Counted from the stretch's first letter, positions 1-7,095 are shown. The stretch is DNA of 11,139 nt from an uncultured Prevotella sp. (GCA_946625715.1 CAMOTK010000046.1:1-11139), one strand, 5' to 3'. Notes: generated by a model from the letters alone, not told the origin. A program made the numbers and translations.

Positions 1-1077
1 TTACCGGCCAAACAGGTACTTCTTGAAGAAGGGGCTGACGCGCAGGATGTTGCTCGCAATGATGCAGAAGCCGATGACCAGCAGGGCGATGATGACCGAG
101 ATGGTGGTGTCCATGACGAAGTTGTGGCGATGCTGGGTGAAGAACGAGCCCACGCCGGGCAGGTTGGGCAGGAAGAGGAAGTGGATGAGGTAGATGTCGA
201 GCGTGCGGCGTCCGATGTACTGCAGCGACACGCCGATGACGGTGTGCTTGGAGAAGTAGGGGGCGTAGTGGCGGAAGTACATGAACACCATGGTGAGCAG
301 GATAAACTTGTTGAGCGTCATGGGCAGATTGGCCCAGGCCATGCGCATGGTGTGCCACTTCAGCACGTCCATGGTGCTGAAGATGACGAGGGTGACGATG
401 AGGGGATAGAACCACTTGGAGTCCATCAGGCGCTGGAACCGGTCCCAGTAGCGGTGGACGATGTTGCCATAGAGGAAGAAGGGGAAGAACTTCATGCACA
501 GGATGAGGCTCGACTGGTCGAGATAGGCGGGGTGGGCCAGCTTGTGGCCGTCGGCCCACCAGAAGAGGTGGGGCAGGTAGCACGACTCGTAGACCAGTAT
601 GGAGACGACGAACAGCAGGGTGATGGGTATCCACGACTTCCACTTCAGCTTGCTCTCAATGTAGCAGAACACGTAGTAGAAGATGAACATGTAGAGCAGC
701 ACGAGCGTGAACCAGTAGCCGCCCTTGTGTGCGCCGCCGAGCTTCTCGACGACGTAGGGCAAGAACTCCTGGCCGAGTATGACGGCCGAGAGCAGGAAGA
801 AGACGATGGTGGGTATGAGCTGCACGCGCATCTTCTTGGCCACCAGGGTGCCGAAGGTGCGCAGGTCCCAGTGGAGCGAGGCCTTGTAGGCCAGGAATCC
901 GCTGACGAAGAAGAACAGGGGCATGCGGAACAGCACGAGGAAGGGCATGGACGACGACGCTTTGGCGCTGAGCATGAAGGTGTTCTGGCTCACGTGGTAG
1001 GCCACCACCATGATCATCGTGAAGCCACGGAGCGCATCGAGCCACTCCAGTCGGGGTTTCTTGTGAGTTATTTCCAT
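1..1077 (-). CDS. Membrane acyltransferase, acyltransferase-3 family (OafA/NodX-like)
   Basis: This is a 358-residue integral membrane protein of the acyltransferase-3 type, a family that moves acetyl or other acyl groups onto sugars of surface polysaccharides at the inner membrane. The N-terminus has the family signature: a short cytoplasmic lead, then LDALRGF and a first membrane segment ending in YHV, where His28 fits the conserved histidine thought to be needed for acyl transfer. The second signature, Arg51 followed by FFFVSGF (residues 55-61), is also present. About ten hydrophobic segments follow, and the length is normal for a stand-alone member. The stop codon is the first three bases of the window, so the gene is complete. 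It lies 39 bases downstream of a glycosyltransferase on the same strand and probably shares its transcript. The acceptor sugar cannot be read from the sequence. A fucose-4-O-acetylase-like role is possible but unproven. Confidence 0.88.
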   Translation of the reverse strand: MEITHKKPRLEWLDALRGFTMIMVVAYHVSQNTFMLSAKASSSMPFLVLFRMPLFFFVSGFLAYKASLHWDLRTFGTLVAKKMRVQLIPTIVFFLLSAVILGQEFLPYVVEKLGGAHKGGYWFTLVLLYMFIFYYVFCYIESKLKWKSWIPITLLFVVSILVYESCYLPHLFWWADGHKLAHPAYLDQSSLILCMKFFPFFLYGNIVHRYWDRFQRLMDSKWFYPLIVTLVIFSTMDVLKWHTMRMAWANLPMTLNKFILLTMVFMYFRHYAPYFSKHTVIGVSLQYIGRRTLDIYLIHFLFLPNLPGVGSFFTQHRHNFVMDTTISVIIALLVIGFCIIASNILRVSPFFKKYLFGR

Positions 1078-1116
1078 AGTTGATTGGTATTTCGTTGCAA
1101 ATGGATGATTGTTTTT

Positions 1117-2100
1117 TTATTTCGATTCCTTTAAGACCACGGCGCGCTGGTAGTAGCACGACGTGAGGGGAAAGAGTACTGCCCTGATGAGGTTTTGCGG
1201 GAAGCGCCCTTTGGTGTGCAGTATTTCCTCGCGATGGCGCGCACAGAACAGGGTGAGCTTGAGGACGTCGGCCAGCCTTGACGACTGTTGCAGCTGCATC
1301 ATGCGAATGCCGTCGCGCGCCACGGGGTTGTCGGCTCCGAGTAGGGTGAGAAATTCCTCCCAGTCGCGATAGGTGCCGGCCGACCGCCGCTTGACGTCGG
1401 CATAGTGGCGCAGGCACCAGCGCAACATCCTGACGCCATTGTGCGCTGTAGGCAGGCTGTCTTCCACCGAAGTATAAGTGTTGGCACTGGCGTAGCGGCG
1501 CTGGTGCACCAGCACCTCGTCTATCCACTGTATGCTCCCGCAGGCGGCCGCCGCCACCGAGAGTACGATGTCGTAGCAGCGGTTGCGGCACACGGCGCTC
1601 TGCATGGGCACCATGTCGAGCAACCGGCGGTTCAGGAGCATCGTGTGTCCGGCTATCTCGGCACAGTAGAGCATGCGCAGCAGGGTGGTGTTGGGACGCC
1701 GGCCGTCGTCGTGCACGAACGAGCCGTCGGCAGAAAACGGCACCGACCTTCCGGCACACAGCAGGTGGTGGCCAATGGCCGCCATCTGCCGCTCAATTTT
1801 CTGTGGTTCCCACACGTCGTCCTGGTCGCAGAGTGCAATCCACTGACTTGAGGCCCGCCGCATGGCCGAGTAGAAGTTAGCGTTGATGCCGTGCGGCCCC
1901 TGGTTGCTAAAAACTTTTATGGAAGGATGGTTGGCAGCGTAGTCGGCCAGTATGTGCATGGTGTCGTCGGTCGACCCGTCGTCTTGCACAATGATTTCCG
2001 CAACCGGGTAGGTCTGCGCCAGCAGCGAGTCGAGCTGAGGGCGCAGGTAACGGCTGCCGTTGAAGGTGCAGACGACGATGGAAACTGTCTTTTCTCTCAT
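1117..2100 (-). CDS. Family 2 glycosyltransferase (GT-A fold)
   Basis: This is a 327-residue cytoplasmic or membrane-associated GT2 enzyme that should add one sugar from a nucleotide-sugar donor to a growing surface glycan. The N-terminal Rossmann-like region starts with VSIVVCTFNG and contains QDDGS (residues 39-43). The DxD-type metal and nucleotide-sugar site is CDQDDVW (91-97), a form common in rhamnosyltransferase-like GT2 proteins. The start at 2100 is preferred over an in-frame ATG at 2121, because the earlier codon lies inside the -7 box of the predicted promoter and would not be transcribed, and because MREKTVSIVV fits the usual GT2 start. It is the first gene of a leftward unit with the acyltransferase and is divergent from the flippase. 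Donor and acceptor are unknown. Confidence 0.9.
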   Translation of the reverse strand: MREKTVSIVVCTFNGSRYLRPQLDSLLAQTYPVAEIIVQDDGSTDDTMHILADYAANHPSIKVFSNQGPHGINANFYSAMRRASSQWIALCDQDDVWEPQKIERQMAAIGHHLLCAGRSVPFSADGSFVHDDGRRPNTTLLRMLYCAEIAGHTMLLNRRLLDMVPMQSAVCRNRCYDIVLSVAAAACGSIQWIDEVLVHQRRYASANTYTSVEDSLPTAHNGVRMLRWCLRHYADVKRRSAGTYRDWEEFLTLLGADNPVARDGIRMMQLQQSSRLADVLKLTLFCARHREEILHTKGRFPQNLIRAVLFPLTSCYYQRAVVLKESK

Positions 2101-2118
2101 ACAACGTGAAATCAGGTG

Positions 2119-2150
2119 CAAAAATACAAAGAATAATTTTGATGTTCAAA
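2119..2150 (-). promoter_or_regulatory. Bacteroidetes-type promoter for the leftward glycosyltransferase-acyltransferase unit
   Basis: On the minus strand a TTTG -33 box (2150-2147) is followed, after 20 bases, by TATTTTTG (2126-2119), a full match to the Bacteroidetes primary sigma -7 consensus TAnnTTTG. Transcription would start near 2113, leaving a leader of roughly a dozen bases before the ATG at 2100. It interleaves with the rightward promoter. Confidence 0.75.
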
Positions 2151-2168
2151 CATTTATGTGTATTTTTG
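2138..2168 (+). promoter_or_regulatory. Bacteroidetes-type promoter for the flippase-glycosyltransferase unit
   Basis: A TTTG -33 box (2138-2141) is followed, after 19 bases, by TATTTTTG (2161-2168), matching TAnnTTTG. The predicted transcription start is near 2174, about 27 bases before the flippase ATG. The -33 boxes of this promoter and the leftward one sit inside each other's spacers, so simultaneous occupancy by two polymerases is unlikely. Confidence 0.75.
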
Positions 2169-2183
2169 CACGAAATTCAATAG

Positions 2184-2190
2184 AAAGGTG
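2184..2190 (+). promoter_or_regulatory. Shine-Dalgarno-like site of the flippase gene
   Basis: The stretch AAAGGTG ends ten bases before the ATG at 2201 and can pair with the CACCUCC end of 16S rRNA. It is one of the few recognisable Shine-Dalgarno-like sites in the window and supports the chosen start. Confidence 0.5.
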
Positions 2191-2200
2191 AAAGAAACTC

Positions 2201-3637
2201 ATGGCTGACGGACTGAAGGAGCGAACGGCCAGGGGGTTGATGTGGGGTGCCATCAACAACCTCTCCAGCCAAATACTGAGTGTGCTGACAGGCATCGTCT
2301 TAGGACGCCTGCTGGCACCAGCCGACTATGGCATGGTGGGCATGCTGACCGTCTTTACCGCCATAGCCGGAACCTTGCAGGACAGCGGTTTCACCATAGC
2401 GCTGACCAATCTGAAGACAGCCACTCACAAAGACTATAACGCCGTGTTCTGGTTCAGCACGCTGATGTCCGTGTCGCTCTGCGGCCTGCTCTTCCTCTGT
2501 GCGCCGCTGATAGCGCGCTTCTTCCATCAGCCCGAGCTGGTCAGCCTCTCGCGCCTGGTGTTTGTCTCCATGGTGCTGTCGGGTCTGGGCGTAGCCCATG
2601 CTGCCTGCATGTTTCGCAACATGATGAACCGCGAGCGGGCGGTCACCAATTTCCTGGCGCTTGCCGGCAGCGGCATCGTAGGCATCACGCTGGCCCTTAA
2701 CGGCTATTCCTACTGGAGCCTCGCCTGGCAGCAGTTTGTGTATATGGCCATCGTCGATGCCTGCCGGTTCTATTTCGTGCGCTGGCGCCCCTCGCTGCCC
2801 ATAGACTTCAGCCCCATCCGCCAGATGTTCGGCTTTAGCAGCAAGGTGCTTGTGACGAACGTAGTCAACCAGGTCAACGGCAACCTCATGTCGCTCGTCT
2901 TCGCCCGTCTGTTCAATGCCGGGGCAGTGGGCAACTACACGCAGGCGGCCAAGTGGAACCAGCTGGGCTACTCCTTCATCTCGGGCACCCTGCAGCAGGT
3001 GGCGCAGCCAGTGCTGGCCCGAGTCAGCAGCGACGAGGGCCGGCAGTTGCATGTGTTTCGCAAGATGCTGCGGTTCACGGCCTTCGGTGCCATGCCGTCG
3101 ATGTTCGGTCTCTCGCTGATAGCCGAGTTTGTGGTCTTGCTGTTAGGACCGCAGTGGACCGACAGCGTGCCTTTGCTCCGCATCCTGTGCGTCAGCGGTG
3201 CTTTCATCCCTATCCATACGCTCTACCAGAATCTTTTTCTCAGTCAAGGGCGGTCCGACACGTATATGTGGTGCACCATCGCCCAGATAGTGGCCTTGCT
3301 GCTTGTCGTCCTGCTGTTCAGCCGTTGGGGCATCGTGCCGATGGTCACGGCCTATTCCGCCGTGCTCGTGCTGTGGACGGGCGTGTGGCAGCTCCTGGCC
3401 CATCGGCTGACGGGGCTGCGGCATGCTGACTTCCTGAAAGACGTGTTGCCCTTTGTGGTGATAGCCGCTGTCTGCATGGCGGCCGCCTATTTTCTGACGC
3501 GCGGCATCGGCCAGCAGATTCTGCTCATCGTGAGCCGCATCGTCATAGCGGCCCTGCTCTATATCTTCATCATGAAGATAGCCAACGTCCGGATATTCAA
3601 CGAGTGTACACAATTTCTTTTAGATAAATTCAAATGA
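2201..3637 (+). CDS. Polysaccharide flippase, MOP superfamily (Wzx/WzxC-like)
   Basis: This 478-residue polytopic membrane protein belongs to the polysaccharide-transporter branch of the MOP exporters, which flip undecaprenyl-linked oligosaccharides across the inner membrane. The family-typical opening is visible: a short amphipathic lead, RGLMWGAINN, then a first membrane segment and the conserved ADYGMVGML stretch (41-49). I count about twelve hydrophobic segments, roughly at 13-36, 42-60, 82-104, 116-136, 150-190 (two), around 215-265, and then 295-316, 330-346, 356-399 (two), 413-433 and 438-459. Length is normal for the family. It opens the rightward glycan unit, and its TGA overlaps the next gene's ATG (ATGA), so the two are probably translationally coupled. 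The substrate cannot be deduced; export of O-antigen, capsule or exopolysaccharide units are all possible. Confidence 0.92.
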   Translation: MADGLKERTARGLMWGAINNLSSQILSVLTGIVLGRLLAPADYGMVGMLTVFTAIAGTLQDSGFTIALTNLKTATHKDYNAVFWFSTLMSVSLCGLLFLCAPLIARFFHQPELVSLSRLVFVSMVLSGLGVAHAACMFRNMMNRERAVTNFLALAGSGIVGITLALNGYSYWSLAWQQFVYMAIVDACRFYFVRWRPSLPIDFSPIRQMFGFSSKVLVTNVVNQVNGNLMSLVFARLFNAGAVGNYTQAAKWNQLGYSFISGTLQQVAQPVLARVSSDEGRQLHVFRKMLRFTAFGAMPSMFGLSLIAEFVVLLLGPQWTDSVPLLRILCVSGAFIPIHTLYQNLFLSQGRSDTYMWCTIAQIVALLLVVLLFSRWGIVPMVTAYSAVLVLWTGVWQLLAHRLTGLRHADFLKDVLPFVVIAAVCMAAAYFLTRGIGQQILLIVSRIVIAALLYIFIMKIANVRIFNECTQFLLDKFK

Positions 3638-4479
3638 AACTATTCATCGAGAAAATCAAGCTCGCCCTGCAGAAGCGCACCGGCTCTGTGAAACAGAAGA
3701 AGACCCATGCTTCGTGGGTGGCCAAGGGCTATAGGAAGGAGCCGCAGGTGACCTTCGTGCTCCAGTCGCACGACAAGAGTCTGCAGATATGCCATCTGCT
3801 GCCCAAGCTGCGCCAGTATGAGGATGCCGAAATCATCGTCATCGACGACGGCTCGAAGCTGGAGCACACCCAGCGGCTGGCTGCTGCCCTGACCGGCGCC
3901 AACGAGTTTCTGCTGCGGGCCAACGACCTGTTTGAGAACGTCACCTACGACAAGGCCATCCGGCTGGCCAACGGCCGCTACATAGCCTTGATGCAAGACG
4001 ACGACGACTTCGACGATGTAGGCTGGGTGCGGCGGGCCGTAGCACTCTTCGAAGCCCATCCGCGGATGGCTATCCTGGGCGGACTGGGCGGCCTGGACAT
4101 CGCCTTCGAGGACGAGCGCCAGTGGGCGCATGGCGGCGCGAGCCAGGCCAAGGGCGACTTCTGCTTCGTCACGAGCGTCAACCGCGCACCGATGTGGATA
4201 CGGCGCGACCTGTTTGTCGAGCATCTGCACCACATAGACTTCCGCTTTGCCCCATTCCAGTTCGACGACTATGAACTCTGTGCCCGCACGTGGCTCAGCG
4301 GCCTGCAGGTGGGATGGTATGACGCCGGCTTCCGCTCGCTGACGGCTGGCGGCATGCGGCTGTGGAACAGCGACTTCACCCGCGAACAGAGCGAACGCAA
4401 CGGACACCTGCTCTACCAGCTCTATGCCGGCAGACAGGATGAAATAAGACGGTTGGTAGAAGAGAGTAACTTACAATAA
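3634..4479 (+). CDS. Family 2 (GT-A) glycosyltransferase
   Basis: This 281-residue protein has a basic N-terminal lead (residues 1-35) and then a GT-A fold: VTFVLQSHDKS at about 39-49, IDDGS at 70-74 and the metal-binding run QDDDD at 121-125. FDDYELCARTW (210-220) fits the ED-like motif that supplies the catalytic base in GT2 enzymes. It should transfer one sugar in the cytoplasm to a lipid-linked acceptor that the upstream flippase would export. Start and coupling are clear from the four-base overlap with the flippase. The last 19 or so residues, from about 263, are encoded in DNA that on the other strand encodes the end of nadD. I see no terminator after the stop at 4477-4479. Donor sugar unknown. 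Confidence 0.85.
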   Translation: MKLFIEKIKLALQKRTGSVKQKKTHASWVAKGYRKEPQVTFVLQSHDKSLQICHLLPKLRQYEDAEIIVIDDGSKLEHTQRLAAALTGANEFLLRANDLFENVTYDKAIRLANGRYIALMQDDDDFDDVGWVRRAVALFEAHPRMAILGGLGGLDIAFEDERQWAHGGASQAKGDFCFVTSVNRAPMWIRRDLFVEHLHHIDFRFAPFQFDDYELCARTWLSGLQVGWYDAGFRSLTAGGMRLWNSDFTREQSERNGHLLYQLYAGRQDEIRRLVEESNLQ

Positions 4480-5009
4480 TAGTTGTTGACCAAAGGGATA
4501 ATGGCGTCGGGCACCAGCCCTTTGATGCTTTCGCCCCTTAGCACCCGCTGGCGCACCTCGGTGCTGCTGATGGGGAGCAGTTGGGCGTCGATGGTGCCGG
4601 GGTGCTCATCGCGCGGATAGACCACCACGTCGTAGTGCCAGAGAATGTCCTGCCAGTGGCGCCAGCGCTCGAAGTGGGCCCAGTTGTCGCCGCCGATGAG
4701 CAGTACGAACGTGTGGTCGGGGTAGGTGTTGGAGAGTTGCCGCAGCGTCTCGCGGGTGTAGCTGGGGCGGGGCAGGTGGAACTCGAAGTCGGAGGCCACG
4801 ATGCCCTCTTCGCCCTCGACGGCCAGCCGCGCCATCTCAAGGCGCAGCTCGTCGCTGAGCAGGTCGGCTTCTTGCTTCAGCGGGTTCTGTGGCGACACCA
4901 TGAGCCACACTTCGTCGAGCCCCGCCTTCTGGCGAATGCTCTTGGCCAGTGCTATGTGGCCTACGTGGATGGGGTTGAAACTGCCGCCGAAGATGCCGAT
5001 GCGCTTCAT
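4422..5009 (-). CDS. nadD: Nicotinate-nucleotide adenylyltransferase
   Basis: NadD joins ATP and nicotinate mononucleotide to give deamido-NAD, an essential cytoplasmic step of NAD synthesis. The 195-residue protein has the nucleotidyltransferase signature GGSFNPIHVGH (8-18), the substrate-loop VSPQNPLK (38-45), a central GGDNW (106-110) and the C-terminal ISSTEVRQR (147-155), the family's second ATP-binding motif. The conserved core ends near NNYYC (175-179). The last 16 residues are a tail that coincides with the overlap with the convergent glycosyltransferase gene, suggesting that the original stop was lost and the frame ran on. It is the last gene of yicC-gmk-nadD, 12 bases after gmk. Confidence 0.95.
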   Translation of the reverse strand: MKRIGIFGGSFNPIHVGHIALAKSIRQKAGLDEVWLMVSPQNPLKQEADLLSDELRLEMARLAVEGEEGIVASDFEFHLPRPSYTRETLRQLSNTYPDHTFVLLIGGDNWAHFERWRHWQDILWHYDVVVYPRDEHPGTIDAQLLPISSTEVRQRVLRGESIKGLVPDAIIPLVNNYYCKLLSSTNRLISSCLPA

Positions 5010-5021
5010 GCTTGCTGTTTT

Positions 5022-5594
5022 TTACTCGGAGAGGAAGGTTTCGACCAGGCGGAGCGTCTGCTGCTTGGCGGTTTCGAGGTCGTCGTTGACGACGATGTGG
5101 TCGAACTGTGGGGCGAAGGTCATCTCGTATTCGGCCTTGGCCAACCGCTGCTCGATGGCTTCCGGCGTGTCGGTGGCGCGACCTTCCAGTCGGCGGCGCA
5201 GCTCTTCGACCGATGGGGGCTGTATGAAGAGGCTCATGGCCTCGCTGCCGTAGTGGCGCTTGATGTTGATGCCGCCCTTCACGTCGACGTCGAACACGAC
5301 GTTTTGCCCAGCCTCGCGCTGGCGCTCCACCTGTTGCTTCAGCGTTCCATAGAAGCGGTCTGCATAGACTTCTTCGTACTCCAAGAACTCGTTGTTGTTT
5401 ATTTTCTCGCGAAATTCTTCAGGGCTTAGGAAGAAGTATTCCACGCCGTTCTGCTCGGTGCCGCGTGGCGCCCGCGAGGTGCAGGAGATGGAGAAGGCAA
5501 GGTTCAGTTCGGGGTGCTCCCGCATGAGCCACTGCACGATGGTGCTTTTGCCTGAGCCAGACGGAGCCGATACAATAATCAGTTTGCCTTTCAT
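5022..5594 (-). CDS. gmk: Guanylate kinase
   Basis: Gmk phosphorylates GMP (and dGMP) with ATP to GDP, and so feeds GTP, dGTP and (p)ppGpp pools. The 190-residue length is typical. The P-loop is APSGSGKS (10-17). The GMP-binding region shows TSRAPRG (39-45, with Arg41 and Arg44), Tyr53 in GVEYFF, Glu72 in EFLEYEEV, and the conserved FYGT (81-84). The lid region with RLEGRATDTPE lies at 135-145. The start is set by the P-loop position and the preceding spacer. It sits between yicC (27 bases to the yicC stop codon, filled by a heptamer repeat) and nadD, all leftward. No Shine-Dalgarno site is seen. Confidence 0.97.
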   Translation of the reverse strand: MKGKLIIVSAPSGSGKSTIVQWLMREHPELNLAFSISCTSRAPRGTEQNGVEYFFLSPEEFREKINNNEFLEYEEVYADRFYGTLKQQVERQREAGQNVVFDVDVKGGINIKRHYGSEAMSLFIQPPSVEELRRRLEGRATDTPEAIEQRLAKAEYEMTFAPQFDHIVVNDDLETAKQQTLRLVETFLSE

Positions 5595-5627
5595 AACTAT
5601 TCACTATTAACTATAAACTATAAACTA
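5594..5627 (-). repeat. Heptamer tandem array between yicC and gmk
   Basis: Read on the minus strand, the sequence from the yicC stop codon to the gmk ATG is a seven-base tandem repeat: TAGTTTA, TAGTTTA, TAGTTAA, TAGTGAA and a final partial TAGTTA that runs into the ATG. The first TAG is the yicC stop. Because the period is seven, successive TAGs fall in all three frames. The array is the whole leader of gmk. Confidence 0.8.
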
Positions 5628-6500
5628 CATCACATTGAGCACCTGCTCCTTGATTTGCTCCAGCTCGTCCTTCATCTTCACCACGATGTTCTGCATTTCG
5701 GCCTGGTTGCTCTTCGAGCCGGTGGTGTTGATTTCGCGGCCCATCTCCTGTGCAATGAAGCCCAGCTTCTTGCCCTGGCCGTGGCCGTCGAGCATGGTCT
5801 CGCGGAAGTAGCGCAGGTGGTTGGTCAGACGCTGCTTCTCCTCGCTGATGTCGAGCTTCTCGATGTAGTAGATGAGCTCCTGCTCCAGGCGGTTCTTGTC
5901 GTACTCCACGCCTGGAATCTGCTGCAAGCCCTCGACGATGCGCTGGCGAATCTTCTCCACGCGGCTCTTCTCGTAGGGCTCTATCTCGGCCAGCAGGCGG
6001 CCAATGTTGTCGAGCTTCTCCTGGAACTTGCGAGCCAGGGCCTCGCCCTCTTGACGGCGGAAGCTGACGAGCGCCTCGATGGCCTGCTCCACAGCCTGTC
6101 GGCCGGCGGCCCACTCCTCGTCGGAGAGCACCTCGGTGTCGGTCTTCGTCAGCACGTCGGGCATGCGCATCAGCACGGTCATCCAGTCTTGCGGCTCGGG
6201 TATGCCGGTGCGTGCGGCGAGGTCTTTCATCTGGTGGTAGTAGTTCTCTACGAGGGCACCGTTGATGGGTGTGGCGTCGGTGCCGGCTTCCTTCTCAATC
6301 CAGAGGCTGAAGTCTACCTTGCCGCGCTCCACGGTCTGTGCTATCATCTGTCGGATTTCCATCTCCTTCTCGCGGTAGAGCGGTGCTATGCGGGTAGAGA
6401 GGTCGAGCGCTTTCGAGTTGAGCGACTTGATTTCTACGTTGATTTTCTTGTCCTTGTAGGCCACGACCACTTTGCCGTAGCCTGTCATTGATTGTATCAT
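5625..6500 (-). CDS. yicC: YicC/YloC family endoribonuclease
   Basis: This 291-residue protein belongs to the YicC/YloC family (YicC_N plus DUF1732), described in E. coli and B. subtilis as an oligomeric endoribonuclease; in E. coli it has been linked to small-RNA decay. The N-terminal signature MIQSMTGYG is at 1-9 and VEIKSLNSK at 22-30. The conserved C-terminal half has RLEQEL (204-209), KLDISEE (215-221), RLTNHL (224-229) and the hallmark GKKLGFIAQEM-GREINTTGSK (243-263). The start at 6500 matches the family N-terminus. An in-frame ATG at 6533 would add 11 residues but lies upstream of the predicted -7 box, so it is rejected. It heads the yicC-gmk-nadD unit. Function in this organism is inferred from the family. 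Confidence 0.93.
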   Translation of the reverse strand: MIQSMTGYGKVVVAYKDKKINVEIKSLNSKALDLSTRIAPLYREKEMEIRQMIAQTVERGKVDFSLWIEKEAGTDATPINGALVENYYHQMKDLAARTGIPEPQDWMTVLMRMPDVLTKTDTEVLSDEEWAAGRQAVEQAIEALVSFRRQEGEALARKFQEKLDNIGRLLAEIEPYEKSRVEKIRQRIVEGLQQIPGVEYDKNRLEQELIYYIEKLDISEEKQRLTNHLRYFRETMLDGHGQGKKLGFIAQEMGREINTTGSKSNQAEMQNIVVKMKDELEQIKEQVLNVM

Positions 6501-6520
6501 AATGTTTCGGTTTTTGGCTG

Positions 6521-6528
6521 CAAAGTTA
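6521..6528 (-). promoter_or_regulatory. Probable -7 box of the yicC-gmk-nadD promoter
   Basis: On the minus strand TAACTTTG (6528-6521), followed by CA, matches TAnnTTTG and stands about 20 bases before the yicC ATG. No good TTTG is found at the normal 19-20 base spacing; the nearest (6544-6541) is only 12 bases away. The promoter is therefore weaker or less certain than the others. It begins just after the terminator of the upstream barrel gene. Confidence 0.55.
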
Positions 6529-6563
6529 CGCATAATTTTTCAAAAAGCCATGTATAAACATCT

Positions 6564-6596
6564 AAAAAAAGGAGAGCGTGTGGTGACACGCTCTCC
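6564..6596 (-). terminator. Rho-independent terminator of the outer-membrane barrel gene
   Basis: GGAGAGCGTGT (6571-6581) and ACACGCTCTCC (6586-6596) form a perfect 11-base-pair, GC-rich stem with a four-base loop. On the minus strand it is followed by seven Ts (6570-6564). It begins 22 bases after the barrel gene's stop. The plus strand lacks a T-run after the stem, so termination should act leftward only. It keeps barrel-gene transcripts from entering the yicC operon. Confidence 0.92.
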
Positions 6597-6618
6597 TAAG
6601 TTCGTAGGGTTGAAAAAA

Positions 6619-7095
6619 TTAGATGGCGAAACCAACGCCCAGCTGGAAGACGATGCGGCTGCCGCCACCGTCGCCGAAGTGAATCTGGTCCTTGAGCTCG
6701 AAGTTCAGCTTCACCGAGCTGGTGATGGGGAGTTCGATGCCTGCACCGATGTTGGTGATGAACCACGTGTGGGAAGTCGAGCTGCCGCCGAAGGAAACCG
6801 AAGACGTGTCGACGCCAACACCAGCGAGCGGATAGAAGTTGATGTTGCTGCCGAGGTCGAAGAGGTAGTGGGCATTAACGTTGAGGTCCCACCAAGTGGT
6901 GTAGTCCTTCTTGAAGTAGAAGTTGCCCGAACCTTCCAGACGCCAAGCACCGCTCAGGGGATGCTGGTATTTCACGCCGATACCCAGGCTCGAAGGGGTG
7001 CAGTTGGTAGCATAGTCAAGGTTTACGCCGATTGTCTGTGCATTGGCTGTGAGCGAAGCAATAGCCATAACGGCCATCAAGAGAAATTTTTTCAT
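6619..7095 (-). CDS. Small outer-membrane beta-barrel protein
   Basis: This 158-residue protein has a clear signal peptide: MKKF, a hydrophobic core to about residue 16, and an ANA-Q site predicting cleavage after Ala19. The mature part, about 139 residues, alternates polar and hydrophobic residues with many Gly and aromatic positions, as in eight-stranded barrels of the OmpX/OmpA-like beta-barrel families. Strand-like stretches include IGVNLDY, LGIGVKYQ, WRLEGSGNFYF, WDLNVNAHYLF, NFYPLAGVGV, WFITNIGAGIEL, VKLNFELKDQI and IVFQLGVGFAI at the C-terminus. It should sit in the outer membrane. It is monocistronic, with its own consensus promoter and a strong terminator, which suggests separate and probably substantial expression. 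I do not recognise a specific function; transport, adhesion or a structural role cannot be told apart. Confidence 0.82.
   Translation of the reverse strand: MKKFLLMAVMAIASLTANAQTIGVNLDYATNCTPSSLGIGVKYQHPLSGAWRLEGSGNFYFKKDYTTWWDLNVNAHYLFDLGSNINFYPLAGVGVDTSSVSFGGSSTSHTWFITNIGAGIELPITSSVKLNFELKDQIHFGDGGGSRIVFQLGVGFAI

Larger units (their letters stand above)
2116..2171. repeat. Inverted repeat spanning the divergent promoter pair
   Basis: GTGCAAAAATAC (2116-2127) is repeated in perfect reverse complement as GTATTTTTGCAC (2160-2171). At the centre there is a second palindrome, TTTGA-TGT-TCAAA (2138-2150). The outer arms contain the two -7 boxes and extend beyond them into a GCAC flank; the inner arms contain the two -33 boxes. 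Part of the symmetry follows from two consensus promoters facing away from each other, but the extra matching bases outside the boxes are not required by that. Confidence 0.8.

Noticed and set aside
124..1083. A 319-codon plus-strand open frame opposite the acyltransferase.
   Set aside because: The translation is a repetitive run of Glu, Val, His, Gly and Ala, the mirror of membrane-protein codons. The minus-strand acyltransferase has recognisable motifs and covers the whole stretch.
656..1759. A 367-codon minus-strand frame bridging the acyltransferase and glycosyltransferase genes.
   Set aside because: It is an out-of-frame reading of two real genes on the same strand, with an Arg, His and Pro-rich translation and no recognisable fold.
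6501..6533. An upstream ATG that would extend YicC by 11 residues.
   Set aside because: The TAACTTTG promoter box lies inside the extension and the family begins at MI-SMTGYG.
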